Of a stretch of DNA of 64,000 nucleotides, positions 11,800 through 21,735 are shown piece after piece. The notes under the pieces were generated by a model. The model ran no database searches. It saw nothing but the letters and a program-made list of their open reading frames with translations, and was not told where the DNA came from. Both the position numbers and the translations under genes were made by a program. Source of the DNA: Larix kaempferi (taxonomy: Eukaryota; Streptophyta; Pinopsida; Pinales; Pinaceae). The DNA lies in the NCBI GenBank assembly GCA_027924585.1, contig BSBM01001663.1:62001-126000 (forward strand). The letters run 5' to 3'. Position 1 is the stretch's first letter, and each line of letters opens with the position of its first letter.

Positions 11800-12927
11800 T
11801 CATATGTCTGGAGGAACCTTATTCTTTGGAAGAAGAGGAATTTTCTCAACTAGATCATGTACATGTACAATTTCATGATGGAAATTGAAGCCATGTATAA
11901 CAACTAAGTAACACTGATAGTAGAGCGAAGGCTTCTCTTCAGACTTGATCTTCGAACCAACTAGGGTGCCAGGTCCAAAAGAGACTTCAGATGCTTGAGA
12001 ATAAGTGACCCCAAGCGAATTATAAGGCTCTGAAAGCATCAACATCAAACCAAGAGAGTTGTAATCAGCTCCAAGAAAGAGGAACAAGAGTCCCAAGCTT
12101 GCCAATGTGATGGCTAAGGCTTCTCCATATTCAAATGAACTTGAATAAATTATGCTAGTAATAGTGTAGGAATACATAGGCAGCAAAAGAGTGTGAAGCA
12201 ATGAGAGATATTCACTTGAATTCCAAACTTCTCCTTGACCATCTTGCAAACCAATACTTTCATATGAAGAAAGAACCTCTTCTAAAGAAGGCTCACTATG
12301 ATCACAAATCAGCAACCCATCTTCAATATTCGTAATAGAATACATAGAGGAGAAAGAAGTGGAATGGAGAGACATCTCTTCAATAGTATTGATGGTAGCA
12401 ACTCATATTTTATCTTCATGAAAAATAGCTTCATGGAAAAGAGAGGAAGCCACAGAGGAACAAAGTTGAGTTGGATCATTTGCTCAATCTGTATCTTCTT
12501 CTTCTTCTTCAATTTGAACAACTTCTTGACAAATTCATGAGGCCGAGACCTTTGGAGGGAGAACACATGAGAATGTGTCAATTTGCTTTCTCTCCATATA
12601 GCTAATATATTCTTTTTGCATGCCAAGAGATTTATCTAGATTTCTCCAAAGTTCAAATGCGTACTCAACATAATCAATGAGATAATGCATTCTAGGAGGT
12701 ATAGCCAGACATATAGTTCCATATGCTCTATCATAGTCATTGAACCAATCACACTTCTCTTCATATGAATCTAGCTCGCTCACAACACCAATGGACACAT
12801 CAAAGAGACATTTTCTCTTGATTAGTATGCACACATCTTTTCTTTCCACTCTGAATAGTTGAATGGACAGAGGAGAGGAACAAATTTCGAATCCATAATG
12901 AAGTTGTTGTAGGCACCTGCAAAACAC
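11800..12927 (-). pseudogene. gag-like frame plus unrecognised extension in the Copia-like element
   Basis: One reading frame runs from 12927 to 11800 with only three internal stops (near 12535, 12487 and 12412). The first part (12927-12535) resembles the Copia gag/UBN2 region: AYGTICLAIPPRMHYLIDY followed by ELWRNLDKSLGM, which in the family reads roughly as a conserved helix pair ending in 'W..L...f'. An acidic run EEEEEDTD follows near 12490. The final 191 codons (12375-11800) contain a hydrophobic stretch (ITLASLGLLFLFLG) and match nothing I recognise. They are neither integrase nor reverse transcriptase. The extension may be a captured host fragment or a diverged gag C-terminus. Stop codons make the whole frame non-functional as it stands. 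Confidence 0.6.
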
Positions 12928-12971
12928 GCACTTGGAAATCTATTTTGGAAGCAAGACTAGGATCCCCTATG

Positions 12972-12985
12972 GCACTCTAATACCA
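12972..12985 (-). promoter_or_regulatory. Primer-binding site of the Copia-like element
   Basis: The minus strand reads TGGTATTAGAGTGC, a one-base variant of the plant initiator-Met-tRNA site TGGTATCAGAGC, immediately after the LTR end. Confidence 0.8.
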
Positions 12986-13706
12986 TGTCAAATTATATAT
13001 GTGTCACAGGTAGATCTATATCACTGGAGCAAGCTTCACTTACAATTTACCAAACATTGACAGGAAAATAGAAGAAATATGAAGCAGAACACAAGACAAA
13101 AACACTCATGTGGATTGATATTCCATTTCATTATTGTTCAACGACATGCTTACAATATATAGATTCTCTCAAGAGACAAAATCGCCAAGCTTAATGGTGA
13201 GTTGAGTAGTTCACATTAATTTTAGGCTTAGTGGAGTAATTCCCCCAATCTATGACATTGTGCTAAGTGTAACTCGTGTATTGGCCCATAATGAGGTCCA
13301 ATGAACCTATGAGGACCATGAGGAAGTTAGGAAAGTCAATAAATGTGGATGGAATCATTATGATGGAGAATTAGGTGGTTTAGGGCTTTGGTAGTGGCCA
13401 TTAATGAGAAATTTGACCATTTCAAGTGCATTAGCACCCTTGGTCCAACCTTATCCCATAAAACAGGGAAGTGGTGTGCTTGCCTCATTAAATACATTAA
13501 GTAGGGAGCCTTTGAATCCCTAGAATAAGGAAATAGGCACACTTGTGGACAAACATGGCTATAATGAAAAACCACTAGTCTAATATGTGGACAAACCCCC
13601 TAAACTAGGCACTATGAAGCCAAACCATGGAAAAAAGTACATTAAACACTTGGAACCTTATGAAAGGATTATTAACCAAGGTCTAGATGAGAATTATGTT
13701 CCATCA
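12986..13706 (-). repeat. Upstream (5') LTR of the minus-strand Copia-like element
   Basis: Partner of 10863-11594. Read on the minus strand it begins TGATGGAACATAATTCTC and ends with ...TTTGACA next to the primer-binding site. Its outer edge is followed by the CTTTT duplication. Confidence 0.85.
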
Positions 13707-13711
13707 CTTTT

Positions 13712-15530
13712 TCATTGTGTTTCATTTGTTTTTTTGATTGGATAGATGTTGATGCTGAACATCGTCAGGATTCCGAAGTGTTGGAACATGATTCTAAAGG
13801 TGAACTAATTAAACATTTTTGTAATATCATTCCTTCTATATCATCATGTCTAGTTTGATATGCTTGTCATGTCTATATCTTATTTCACCATTTTTGTTGT
13901 CATACGACCCATTTGACAAACTTACCAGGTTGCATCCCATGCATCGTCGTGTCATGGTCTGAAAGCAAAGTCTTAGAATTTTGTTGTTTCTTATCCATTG
14001 CATTTTCATGCCAATAATTTAGTGTCATTTCATTCATCTCTTCACAATAATCATGTCCATATTTCATTTGGCCAAAACTGCTTCTGTTTGACCCCTTCGA
14101 TAATCAACACAAGTTTTTACCATGTTAGGGTAATCTATGTCTCATCGATTAAATTATGCCAAGTTTGCACCCTCTGTTAATGTGTCAGTTGTGCCCATAT
14201 TCCATTGTTGTCACCATTCCTATGTACATACAATTAAAAATTCCACCCCAAATGCCTCTTTGCAAAAATTTCATGTCCATGATGATAAAGAAAAAAAACT
14301 CCCCCCCTTTAAACAAAAATACCTTATCATGCATTAAATAAGATGAACCCCTTTGTATAACTACCATTCCCTTTTTAATTAAAATATTCCTTTATTATTG
14401 CCCCAAATTTATAATAATAAAAAAACAAAGCCATTTATTCCCTATTCCCCTTTTCCAAAGCCTAATTTTATTGCAAATTAAAAACACACCTTCTAAACCT
14501 TTACATGCCTTTCATTTGGTTTAAATATTATCCCTACCCTATGGTTTTCCACTTTATATCTTTAACTAGGCCATCCTCCCCTTTAATAACCCTCCAAGGG
14601 TGTTTACAGTGTTGTTTCCCTAACCATGTCGTTTTGAGCATCATGTTGATGCTCAACATCTACATGATTCCAAATTGTCGCAACATGATGCCAGAGGAAA
14701 ACCTATTGAAATTTATCGCACAACCATTATGATATCACCATCATGTCCAGGTCAATGTGCTTGCATTCCCATGTCTTGTTTCTCCCATGTCGTTGTCATA
14801 TGACCCCTTCGACACAATTACCAAGTCATGTCTTATGTGTCGTCATAGTCTGGTCGAGTCGAGTCTTGGAGAATATTTTGTTTCTCTCCTTGTGCATCAT
14901 CATGCCTTGATTTTGATACCATCTCATTCATCCCATTACCTTGGTCACGATCATATTTGATTTGTAAAATCTTTGTCCATTTGATTCTTTCGACATCCAG
15001 TCAAATTTTCAGTGAGTCAGAACTTTTGCATTATGTTAGTCAAATTCCACAATTTCGCATCCATTGATTAATTATTCAGTCGCTTCATCTTGTCACACCT
15101 ATGCCTGGAAAGTTTAATAATTCCCCATTGGCCATATCCATTAAAAAAAAAACAATGACCTTGCATGTTAAATGCTCCATCGTTTTAACAAACCTTTTAA
15201 AATGTATCCTTTGGTACTCCTTCCCTACTCCTACTCCCCGTGTATATAAATACAAAAAATTAATTTTCCCATTTAATATTCCCAAGTTAAAATGAAATCC
15301 CTATTTCCATTATCTTCCTTGAAAAATACCAAACCCGCCTCCTTTTGTAAAAGTTCATTTCCCTTTTTTCTCCTTTCCATTACAAAAATAAAATAAAATA
15401 GAATATGCTTTCATCTACTAGGCTATCCCTTTCACATGCCTAATGTGTTTTCCCATTCCCATTGATGTAAGAAATAAATAACCTTTTTTATATCCCTTAA
15501 ACTACCCCCTTTATCTTCCAGTCAAATGTT
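13712..15530. repeat. Ancient tandem duplication, unit about 0.9 kb
   Basis: Landmarks from 13746 onward (TTGATGCTGAACATC, ATATCATCATGTC, TTGTCATACGACCC, CATGCATCGTCGTGTCATGG) recur in order from 14645 onward in altered form (TTGATGCTCAACATC, CACCATCATGTCC, TTGTCATATGACCCC, TATGTGTCGTCATAG). Alignment fades towards 15.5 kb. No gene is recognised; the open frames are short and unlike any family. Confidence 0.55.
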
Positions 15531-15606
15531 TAAAAAGAGATTATTGAAATGACATCCAATGGATTCCCTCCCCTTTTAATTTGGCTCCCCCACCTTTCAA
15601 GTGTAG

Positions 15607-17652
15607 TGTACCCAACCCCAAATCACACCAGCGAGGTTGAACACACCGTGATTCTAACAGGAAAAGGGCTGATTCGAGGTAATGCACATTGGAATATGGT
15701 TCACTCAGACTAGGCCAGCGTGCCAATAAGCCAATATAATAAAACAATCATCCTTTTCAAAAGTGTAGCTACACTTCCAATGCAAATATTTTCCCCAACG
15801 CACATGCAATGCAAGGCAGTTGTGGCATGAATGCAACCAAATATAAGTAAGAATTTCACATGCAATTAAATATCAACATCATATATATTGCAGCCATAAA
15901 ATCAATAAGTAAAATCAAATCAACAAATGCTAACAAGATTAGTTTTAGGACACTAAAACAAATCATCTTTACGACACTAAATAGATCATACTTAAGACAC
16001 CAAACCATAGGTAATTCAACATATATAATATCATATTTGGAGATGCTATATGCAACCATATAAGCAACTTAAAAACCATATCTACTAGATTCCACAAAAC
16101 ATATGCAAAATAACATCCATGTGTTGCAATAACACATAACCCAAATTTGATCTATAAGCTGCCATTTTAATACTACTAAATCAGCCATATAACACAAGAA
16201 CATAATCGAATTTGTAGCATAACATGACATATATAAAATAATCATCCACGGGCAAACATGCATCCAAAAAAAAAAGTAAATGCATAATAAAATACTTATC
16301 TCTTAAGGGCGCAACAGGACAACATTCCACCCAGCCATAGACATGCCGTGCTCATCAATCTCTCAGCATGACAATCACCCTCGAGCTGAGGCCATGGATC
16401 CACACACTAAGGGAATATCGAAATCATATCTCAACAAGAGAAAATTCAGGACACAACCTGAGATACACAACACATTCCCTCACCACTTACTTTCTCTACA
16501 TCAACATTACCTAGTGCAATGAGATTCCCTTCACCAAACCAGTACCTCATGACATTTTAGGATTCACGTGACCATATTAGAGACAAATAATGGTCCTTGA
16601 AGTACTTCTATGTTTAATAGGAAATCTATCCTGTCTCCACACTGGTATAGATCAATATTCATTCCCATCCTCGGTCTACAATGTTCTTGTAATAAAAGGG
16701 ACTGAGTAGCTGTGTGAAAGAGAGAAATTTGAATCCATCCACAGGAATTTGAATGCACGAGAGAGAAACTACCAAAATCCAATCATCATGACTAGATACC
16801 AATTCGAATCCATTTAAACCAATTCGATTTGCTTCCAAGAGACTGACTCATGTTCACTAAGAAGTGACTCTAATTCATTGAGAGATTCTCTAGTTCACTG
16901 GATGACCATTCAATTTCTCATGAGAGAAAATTAAATCCACCTAGACTGACTCAAATTCACTGGAAAAATAATCCAAATCATTGGAGACCATGAGAGAAAC
17001 TCGAATTCCAGAAGTGGTACTCGAATTCACCCATAAATTACTCTAACACAACTCAAATTGACCCAAAATTACTCTAACTAACCAAGGATAACTTGAATTG
17101 ACCCAGAATTACTCTAATTAATTGATAATAACTTGAATTAACCAAAAATAACTTTATGTAACTGAGAATAATTTGAATTGACCCAAAATTACTCTAATTA
17201 ACTGATAATAAATCGAATTAACCGAGAATAACTCGAATTAACTAGAAAGGTAACTCCAAATCATTGGTAGGTTAACTCGAATTAGTTTGGGGTTATCGAA
17301 AAATCAAGTGCATGGCTAAAAATAGTCAAAGAGCGTGCATAAGGTAAGAGAGATGAGAGAGTGGGTCCCACTAGCATCAATTAAGGTGTAACAGAGTCTC
17401 CATAATAAGAAATAATCAACAATAGGAATCAAAGAGCAATGTTAAGGAGAACAACAACTCCTAGTCCCCAACCCCCTCACATGTGGAATCCATGACTCGT
17501 CATTCTCGTTAGTTATCCATGTTGAGCTAGTTATTTATTAAATAATAAAATAATAATAATATTGTCCAAGTATCAATGTCCACGCACCTAGTGCCACAAT
17601 AATAATAATAAAAATATCACATATGCCCATGGTTTAGCATTGGGGAATTACA
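15607..17652 (-). mobile_element. Ty3/gypsy LTR (3' LTR of a minus-strand element)
   Basis: About 2.05 kb. On the minus strand it starts TGTAATTCCCCAATGC directly after a G-rich polypurine tract and ends near 15607 with ...GGGTACA. The half from 15.6 to 16.76 kb is homologous to 51,593-52,765, where a primer-binding site abuts the same end, supporting the LTR call. The interior from 16.8 to 17.3 kb has many short TAACTCGAATT/ATTACTCTAA-type repeats. The outer edge has no clear duplication, so the element is partial. Confidence 0.7.
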
Positions 17653-17667
17653 TCCCCCCCATTAAAA
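17653..17667 (-). promoter_or_regulatory. Polypurine tract of the gypsy element
   Basis: The minus strand reads TTTTAATGGGGGGGA immediately before the LTR start TGTAATTCCCC. This is the plus-strand primer position expected for a 3' LTR. Confidence 0.7.
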
Positions 17668-17689
17668 CAATGCATCATCTTTGATGCAT

Positions 17690-18330
17690 ACTTATGCCTT
17701 TAAAAAATTCCAAAACAGAATAGGGTATCCCTCCCTCATAACATTTTCTAGCTCCCAAGTAATCAACCATAGTAGCCACAACTCATTTCCTCACCATCTG
17801 CTTCCCCTTTCGTCTACACTACTCTGTGAGTTGTGACTACCCACACTCACCATGACCCTTAAGATATCACCACCCTCGCCTAATGGATTTGCATGCTAGA
17901 CTAGGGACAAGTAATGGTATACGAGGAAACAAAGGTAAACAACCAGAAATTGGAGCTGCTTGAATTTTCTTCCCAGTATGGAAAATGGTTGTACCAAAAT
18001 ATACCCTTTTGGTTCCACCTGAATCACATCCCAATCTATCACATGATTAATATTAGGTATATAATTTTCCAACAAAGATACATGAAATACATCTTCAACA
18101 AGATACATGAATCACATTATAATCAATCACATGATTAGTGTCAGGTATATACTTTTCCAACAAAGATACATGATATACATCTTTAACAATATATATGAAT
18201 CACTTTCCAATCAATCACATGATTAGTGTCAGGTATATACTTTTCCAAAAATATACATGAAATACCACAAAGATACTTTTTCAACAAGGGTACATGAAAT
18301 TATAAGGTTTTCTTAAGCTGCATTGCAACA
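17690..18330 (-). pseudogene. Ty3/gypsy pol C-terminus (integrase tail/chromodomain-type), decayed
   Basis: The minus frame 18108-17896 contains VFHVSLLENYIPNINHVIDW then DVIQVEPKG, the junction C-terminal to the integrase core in plant chromovirus-type pol. A later patch near 17740 reads WELENVMREGYP, matching the usual chromodomain end. Frameshifts and stops separate them. The pol end lies next to a polypurine tract and LTR, in the normal order for a minus-strand element. The rest of pol is displaced by the LARD-A insertion or lost. Confidence 0.75.
18021..18290. repeat. 88-bp tandem triplication inside the pol remnant
   Basis: Units starting GAATCAC at 18021, 18109 and 18197 repeat the pol segment around the HVIDWD motif. 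The period is exactly 88 bp and so breaks the reading frame. It arose after, or during, loss of coding function. Confidence 0.8.
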
Positions 18331-18696
18331 ACAACACCATTCATTTAACGCTCACGTCTCTACATAAGGAGGCCATACATCAAACAATATTATTATTACA
18401 TATTTAAGGCTAGGTTATCATGCATACTATATTTTCATGAGAGGAACAAGTCCCATAATCATAACTCATATACCATTAACATGGCTATACTAGCTATGCT
18501 ACACTTTCATCATACATCTCTGTTCATCACGCTCTTTAACCATTAGGACATCATCACTGTAATATCCCTCTCTATATCCCTATCAAATTTATAAAGAAAG
18601 ATATATATATTTAAGTAGTGTTAGGAAGTGTTACCTTCTTATATATATATTGATCAATTAGAGATTCATACATACTTAAATATGGTATATTAATAA

Positions 18697-18731
<35 letters not shown>

Positions 18732-19136
18732 AGTGTAAGAATGATTACCTTCTTTTATATAATGGATCAAGTAGAGATTCATAGGCACTTAAATATGATA
18801 TATTAATAAGGATATAGACATATAATTTACTTGTGTTAGGAAGCGGTTACTTTATTTGTAATGGATGAATTAGAAATTCATAAGCCGGTAATCATGTTAT
18901 ATCCATAAAGAAAATAAGTTATTAATAGAGTAAATATACAGTCAAATGAGAAGAAAGCTTGTATGACAATTCATATGAGATTATACCTGTCTATAGTGTC
19001 GAATAGAAACATATGGGAACTCTTTGTTTACTAGTTAACTTCCTACCTTGTAAAAAGGAGAACGTTAGTGCTCAGTTTGTTTTACCTTGAGTGATTGAAG
19101 GAGACTGCCTCCTTAGTGGAGCACCTTCACCAAACT

Positions 19137-19151
19137 GCCGCCACCTGTCCC
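19137..19151 (+). promoter_or_regulatory. Conserved GCCGCCAC(C/A)TGTCCC promoter motif
   Basis: This 15-mer, with an E-box-like CACCTG core, lies upstream of the TATA box in LARD-A (also 25840-25854). It recurs as GCCGCCACATGTCCC at the matching place in LARD-B (54425-54439 and 61424-61438), although the surrounding LTR sequence is mostly unalignable. It is probably a transcription-factor site. Confidence 0.5.
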
Positions 19152-19232
19152 CAGCCTAAGTGTTCAATATTCCAGCTAGTGGAAGACCTTCTTTGCATGA
19201 AGAAACGTGGAGAAGATAAGAGAAGTGGTTCT

Positions 19233-19240
19233 TATAAATA
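19233..19240 (+). promoter_or_regulatory. TATA box of LARD-A 5' LTR
   Basis: TATAAATA, followed by TAGGAGCG, in the first quarter of the LTR. The 3' LTR copy is at 25936-25943. About 85 bp upstream is GCCGCCACCTGTCCC, also conserved in LARD-B. Transcription would start some 25-35 bp downstream, making the upstream 0.7 kb U3. Confidence 0.65.
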
Positions 19241-21190
19241 TAGGAGCGTTAGTGAGGGAGAGGGGGAGATGGGAGTCTTGGGAAAAGTGAAATCTGCATT
19301 TTCGAAAGGAGATCTCTGCGATGTGGTTTGAAGAACAGAACTAGGTGATTGTAGCTTTCTGCTGAAATGGTATTTACGGTCCATATATTATGAAGAGGTA
19401 GAAATCGTATTCTTGCCTGCTAACTCCGTTTAGATTATACTGAAATAGTATTTATTGTCCATATATTATGAAGATGCGGAAATCGCATTCTTGCCTGCTA
19501 ACTTCGATTTGATATGTTGAATTTGTAGTTCGTGGATATCAGGCGATCCTTAATTAATGTTTATGATATCTCTGTAGATACACTTAGACTTATATTATAC
19601 TCCAAATTCCTGTGGATCTCGACGATGGAGCTACTACATTGAATACGTGTGGATCCCCGTGGATCTCTGGGTATGGATCCACTGCCTCGAAAACTTGTAG
19701 ATCAGGGATTGTCGTTGATATGATATCATGCCAGCGTGATTCCTCTTTCACCGCTAGTTGTCCCGTTTTTTTATATATATTATGATATCTCTGAAATTGT
19801 GGGGAAAAATGCGTCGGGTGGTTGTAACGGCTTTGTCATCATGGGTTAAGTTCTTGTTTATATATATTTTTGCTTTTACGTATGCTATCTACCCTCGCCC
19901 TTCTCATAGGGTGCCAACGAAGGGATAGTTGAAACCTTGAATCTCTGTTGTGGTCGATCTCGGTTAGAATCATGGTCTTGCCTCCTTTAGATCCGAAAGT
20001 ATTGTGCAGCATTTATGAGTTCAGTTTTCTAGATCAAATCTCTGTTAGAGTAGTGCGTTACTGCATTCCGTAGACTTTAATCCCTATATATATATTGCGT
20101 TGTGCAGCATTCAAAGGGATAGATCTTCCTCTGTCGGGAAATGCGTTTTTGTTGATATCCATCTACCCAAGAAGCCGTTTCCGTTTTCTGTTTAGGAATA
20201 GGAATTTCCAGGATGAAATCATGTTGGGTTTACCTATTGAAGCCGAATGAGATTTTTACTGCTTAGGATTATAATTTCCGAGTTATAATCGCTTTCTCTG
20301 CTTGTTTCCTGCATGAAATTGCTTTATCGTTGTTTTCTGAAGAAATCGTGGGATCCGCTTAGAATCTCTACTTGGTTATAGATCTTGACATTTATTTTTG
20401 TGAAATCGTATCTCTATTATAAGTTTGCAATCCATATTTGTTGAAAGAATTTGATAAAGGGAGACTCTGTGTAGCTATGGCAGAGCTCGACCCTTAAGAG
20501 TTATAGATCTGATAATTATTTTGTGAAATCGTATCTCTGTTATAAATTTGCAAATCCAGATTTAAATTATAGTTGAATATAGTATGGAGGAATCAAGATA
20601 AGACGACTGCCATATGGGTGATAGAGTCCGATCCTTAATATTTGAAATCGTTGTTGACATCATATGTTAATAAGGAAATGCTGGTAGTAATGATAATGCC
20701 CCCTTTTGTTATAATTATTAGAATTATATAGTTTATAGTACTGTAGGATTCATTAGTTCAAATGCCTCTACCCCGAAGTGAGGGCGTTCGTTATCATATC
20801 TGTATGCTTCCTTAGAGCTTTGTCAATTATCTAATATGCTAATGAATGCTATGCCAATGTGTTGGTTAGATCTAGAACATTTTTATGGTGCTACGACGTG
20901 GTACATTTTTGGATCTATTGTATCTATCTACTTCCTGAATAATACGGTTCTGTATGAGATCCCTATGGTTAGCATGAATGCCCATGAAAAATCAGTTTCA
21001 GTTTGCTGAGAGATCAAGGGTTGCTGGAATCGTATTTCTTGTCTAAGCTTACTGACACCCTACTGCGATAAATAGAAAGGAGAAGACTTGTTCCAGAAAG
21101 GCTTGAGGAAAGTCTGTATTTGTGTAATGCAATGATGACGTTGCTATTGTAAACCTCTTTCATGAATAAAAAAAAATGCACACACCTTTT

Positions 21191-21219
21191 GTGGACTAGC
21201 CCGTGTATGGGTGAACCAC
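21191..21219 (+). other. U5 hairpin motif downstream of the poly(A) signal
   Basis: GTGGAC-TAGCCC...GGGTGAACCAC pairs GTGG with CCAC and CCC with GGG. Copies are at 27895-27923 (3' LTR), 56403-56432 and 63385-63414 (LARD-B LTRs) and 23717-23746 (interior of LARD-A). From memory, a GTGGA-GTAG-...-GAACCAC hairpin is a recurrent feature of U5 in many plant LTRs. Confidence 0.6.
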
Positions 21220-21723
21220 GTTATCTTGGTCTCGTTATTTCTATGGCCTTTATTATATGCGTATGATCCTTTTGACGATTGCATGAATTTCTTCTCAAAG
21301 GTGATATCTTATAATTGATGTTTATAACACATTGGTCAAGTGCATCTTGGCCAGGGGTAATTCATGTTAATGTTGTTAAATGGTAATTCATGTTAATGTT
21401 GTTAAATGATAATTCAGGTTAATGTTGTTAAATGATATTTCATGTTGATGTGTTGTGACGATCACATAGTTATGGACAATTCCGGATGCAGTTAACCTTA
21501 AGTTACTACTACACGGTAAGAACTTCATGAGTATGTTTCAAGTTAAAAGATGATGCATGATGAGTATTTTCAATTTAACTAATCGCCAATTGTTATCAGG
21601 GAAAATGTGTCCAGAATCTTGGTACTTACAGGAATGAATTGCGTTCTCGAAGTTTCATTATTGTTATGCAAATTTCTAAAAATCACTAATTTACTAACTC
21701 GTTTTATTTGGAGATGTCACATA

Positions 21724-21735
21724 TGGTATCAGAGC
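21724..21735 (+). promoter_or_regulatory. Primer-binding site of LARD-A
   Basis: TGGTATCAGAGC, complementary to the 3' end of plant initiator-Met tRNA, begins 2 bp after the LTR. It is followed by AGGTTGCAAACACTCGGGCT, which is shared with LARD-B. Confidence 0.92.

Larger units (their letters stand above)
10863..13706 (-). mobile_element. Non-autonomous Copia-like LTR retrotransposon, 2.84 kb
   Basis: Two direct repeats, 10863-11594 and 12986-13706, flank a 1391-bp interior. Both have TG...CA ends, and the target-site duplication CTTTT is perfect (10858-10862 and 13707-13711). On the minus strand the primer-binding site TGGTATTAGAGTGC (12972-12985) abuts the upstream LTR, and the polypurine tract CTTAAGGGAGGG (11595-11606) abuts the downstream LTR. 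Only a decayed gag-like frame and an unrecognised extension are present. Protease, integrase, reverse transcriptase and RNase H are absent, so it would need proteins supplied in trans. The LTR pair has many substitutions, so the insertion is old. Confidence 0.9.
18558..21721 (+). repeat. LARD-A 5' LTR
   Basis: Direct repeat of 25267-28425. It contains a (TA)n run near 18700, a TATA box at 19233, a 78-bp tandem pair at about 19360-19515, a poly(A)-type GAATAAAAAAAAA near 21163 and a U5 hairpin at 21191-21219. A 78-codon frame (19095-19331) spans the promoter but is not a gene. Confidence 0.93.

Noticed and set aside
15856-16063. Paired 67-codon frames on both strands, repeated at 51,842-52,049
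   Set aside because: These lie within gypsy LTR sequence. Opposite-strand frames in phase are a chance property of AT-rich DNA.
18697-18727. (TA)n runs here and at 56,117-56,160
   Set aside because: Ordinary microsatellites that vary in length between LTR copies; no further meaning.
19095-19331. 78-codon frame in LARD-A LTR, repeated at 25,798-26,034
   Set aside because: It spans the LTR promoter and TATA box. Of six base differences between the copies in this frame, five change the amino acid, so there is no purifying selection. It is repeated only because LTRs are copies.
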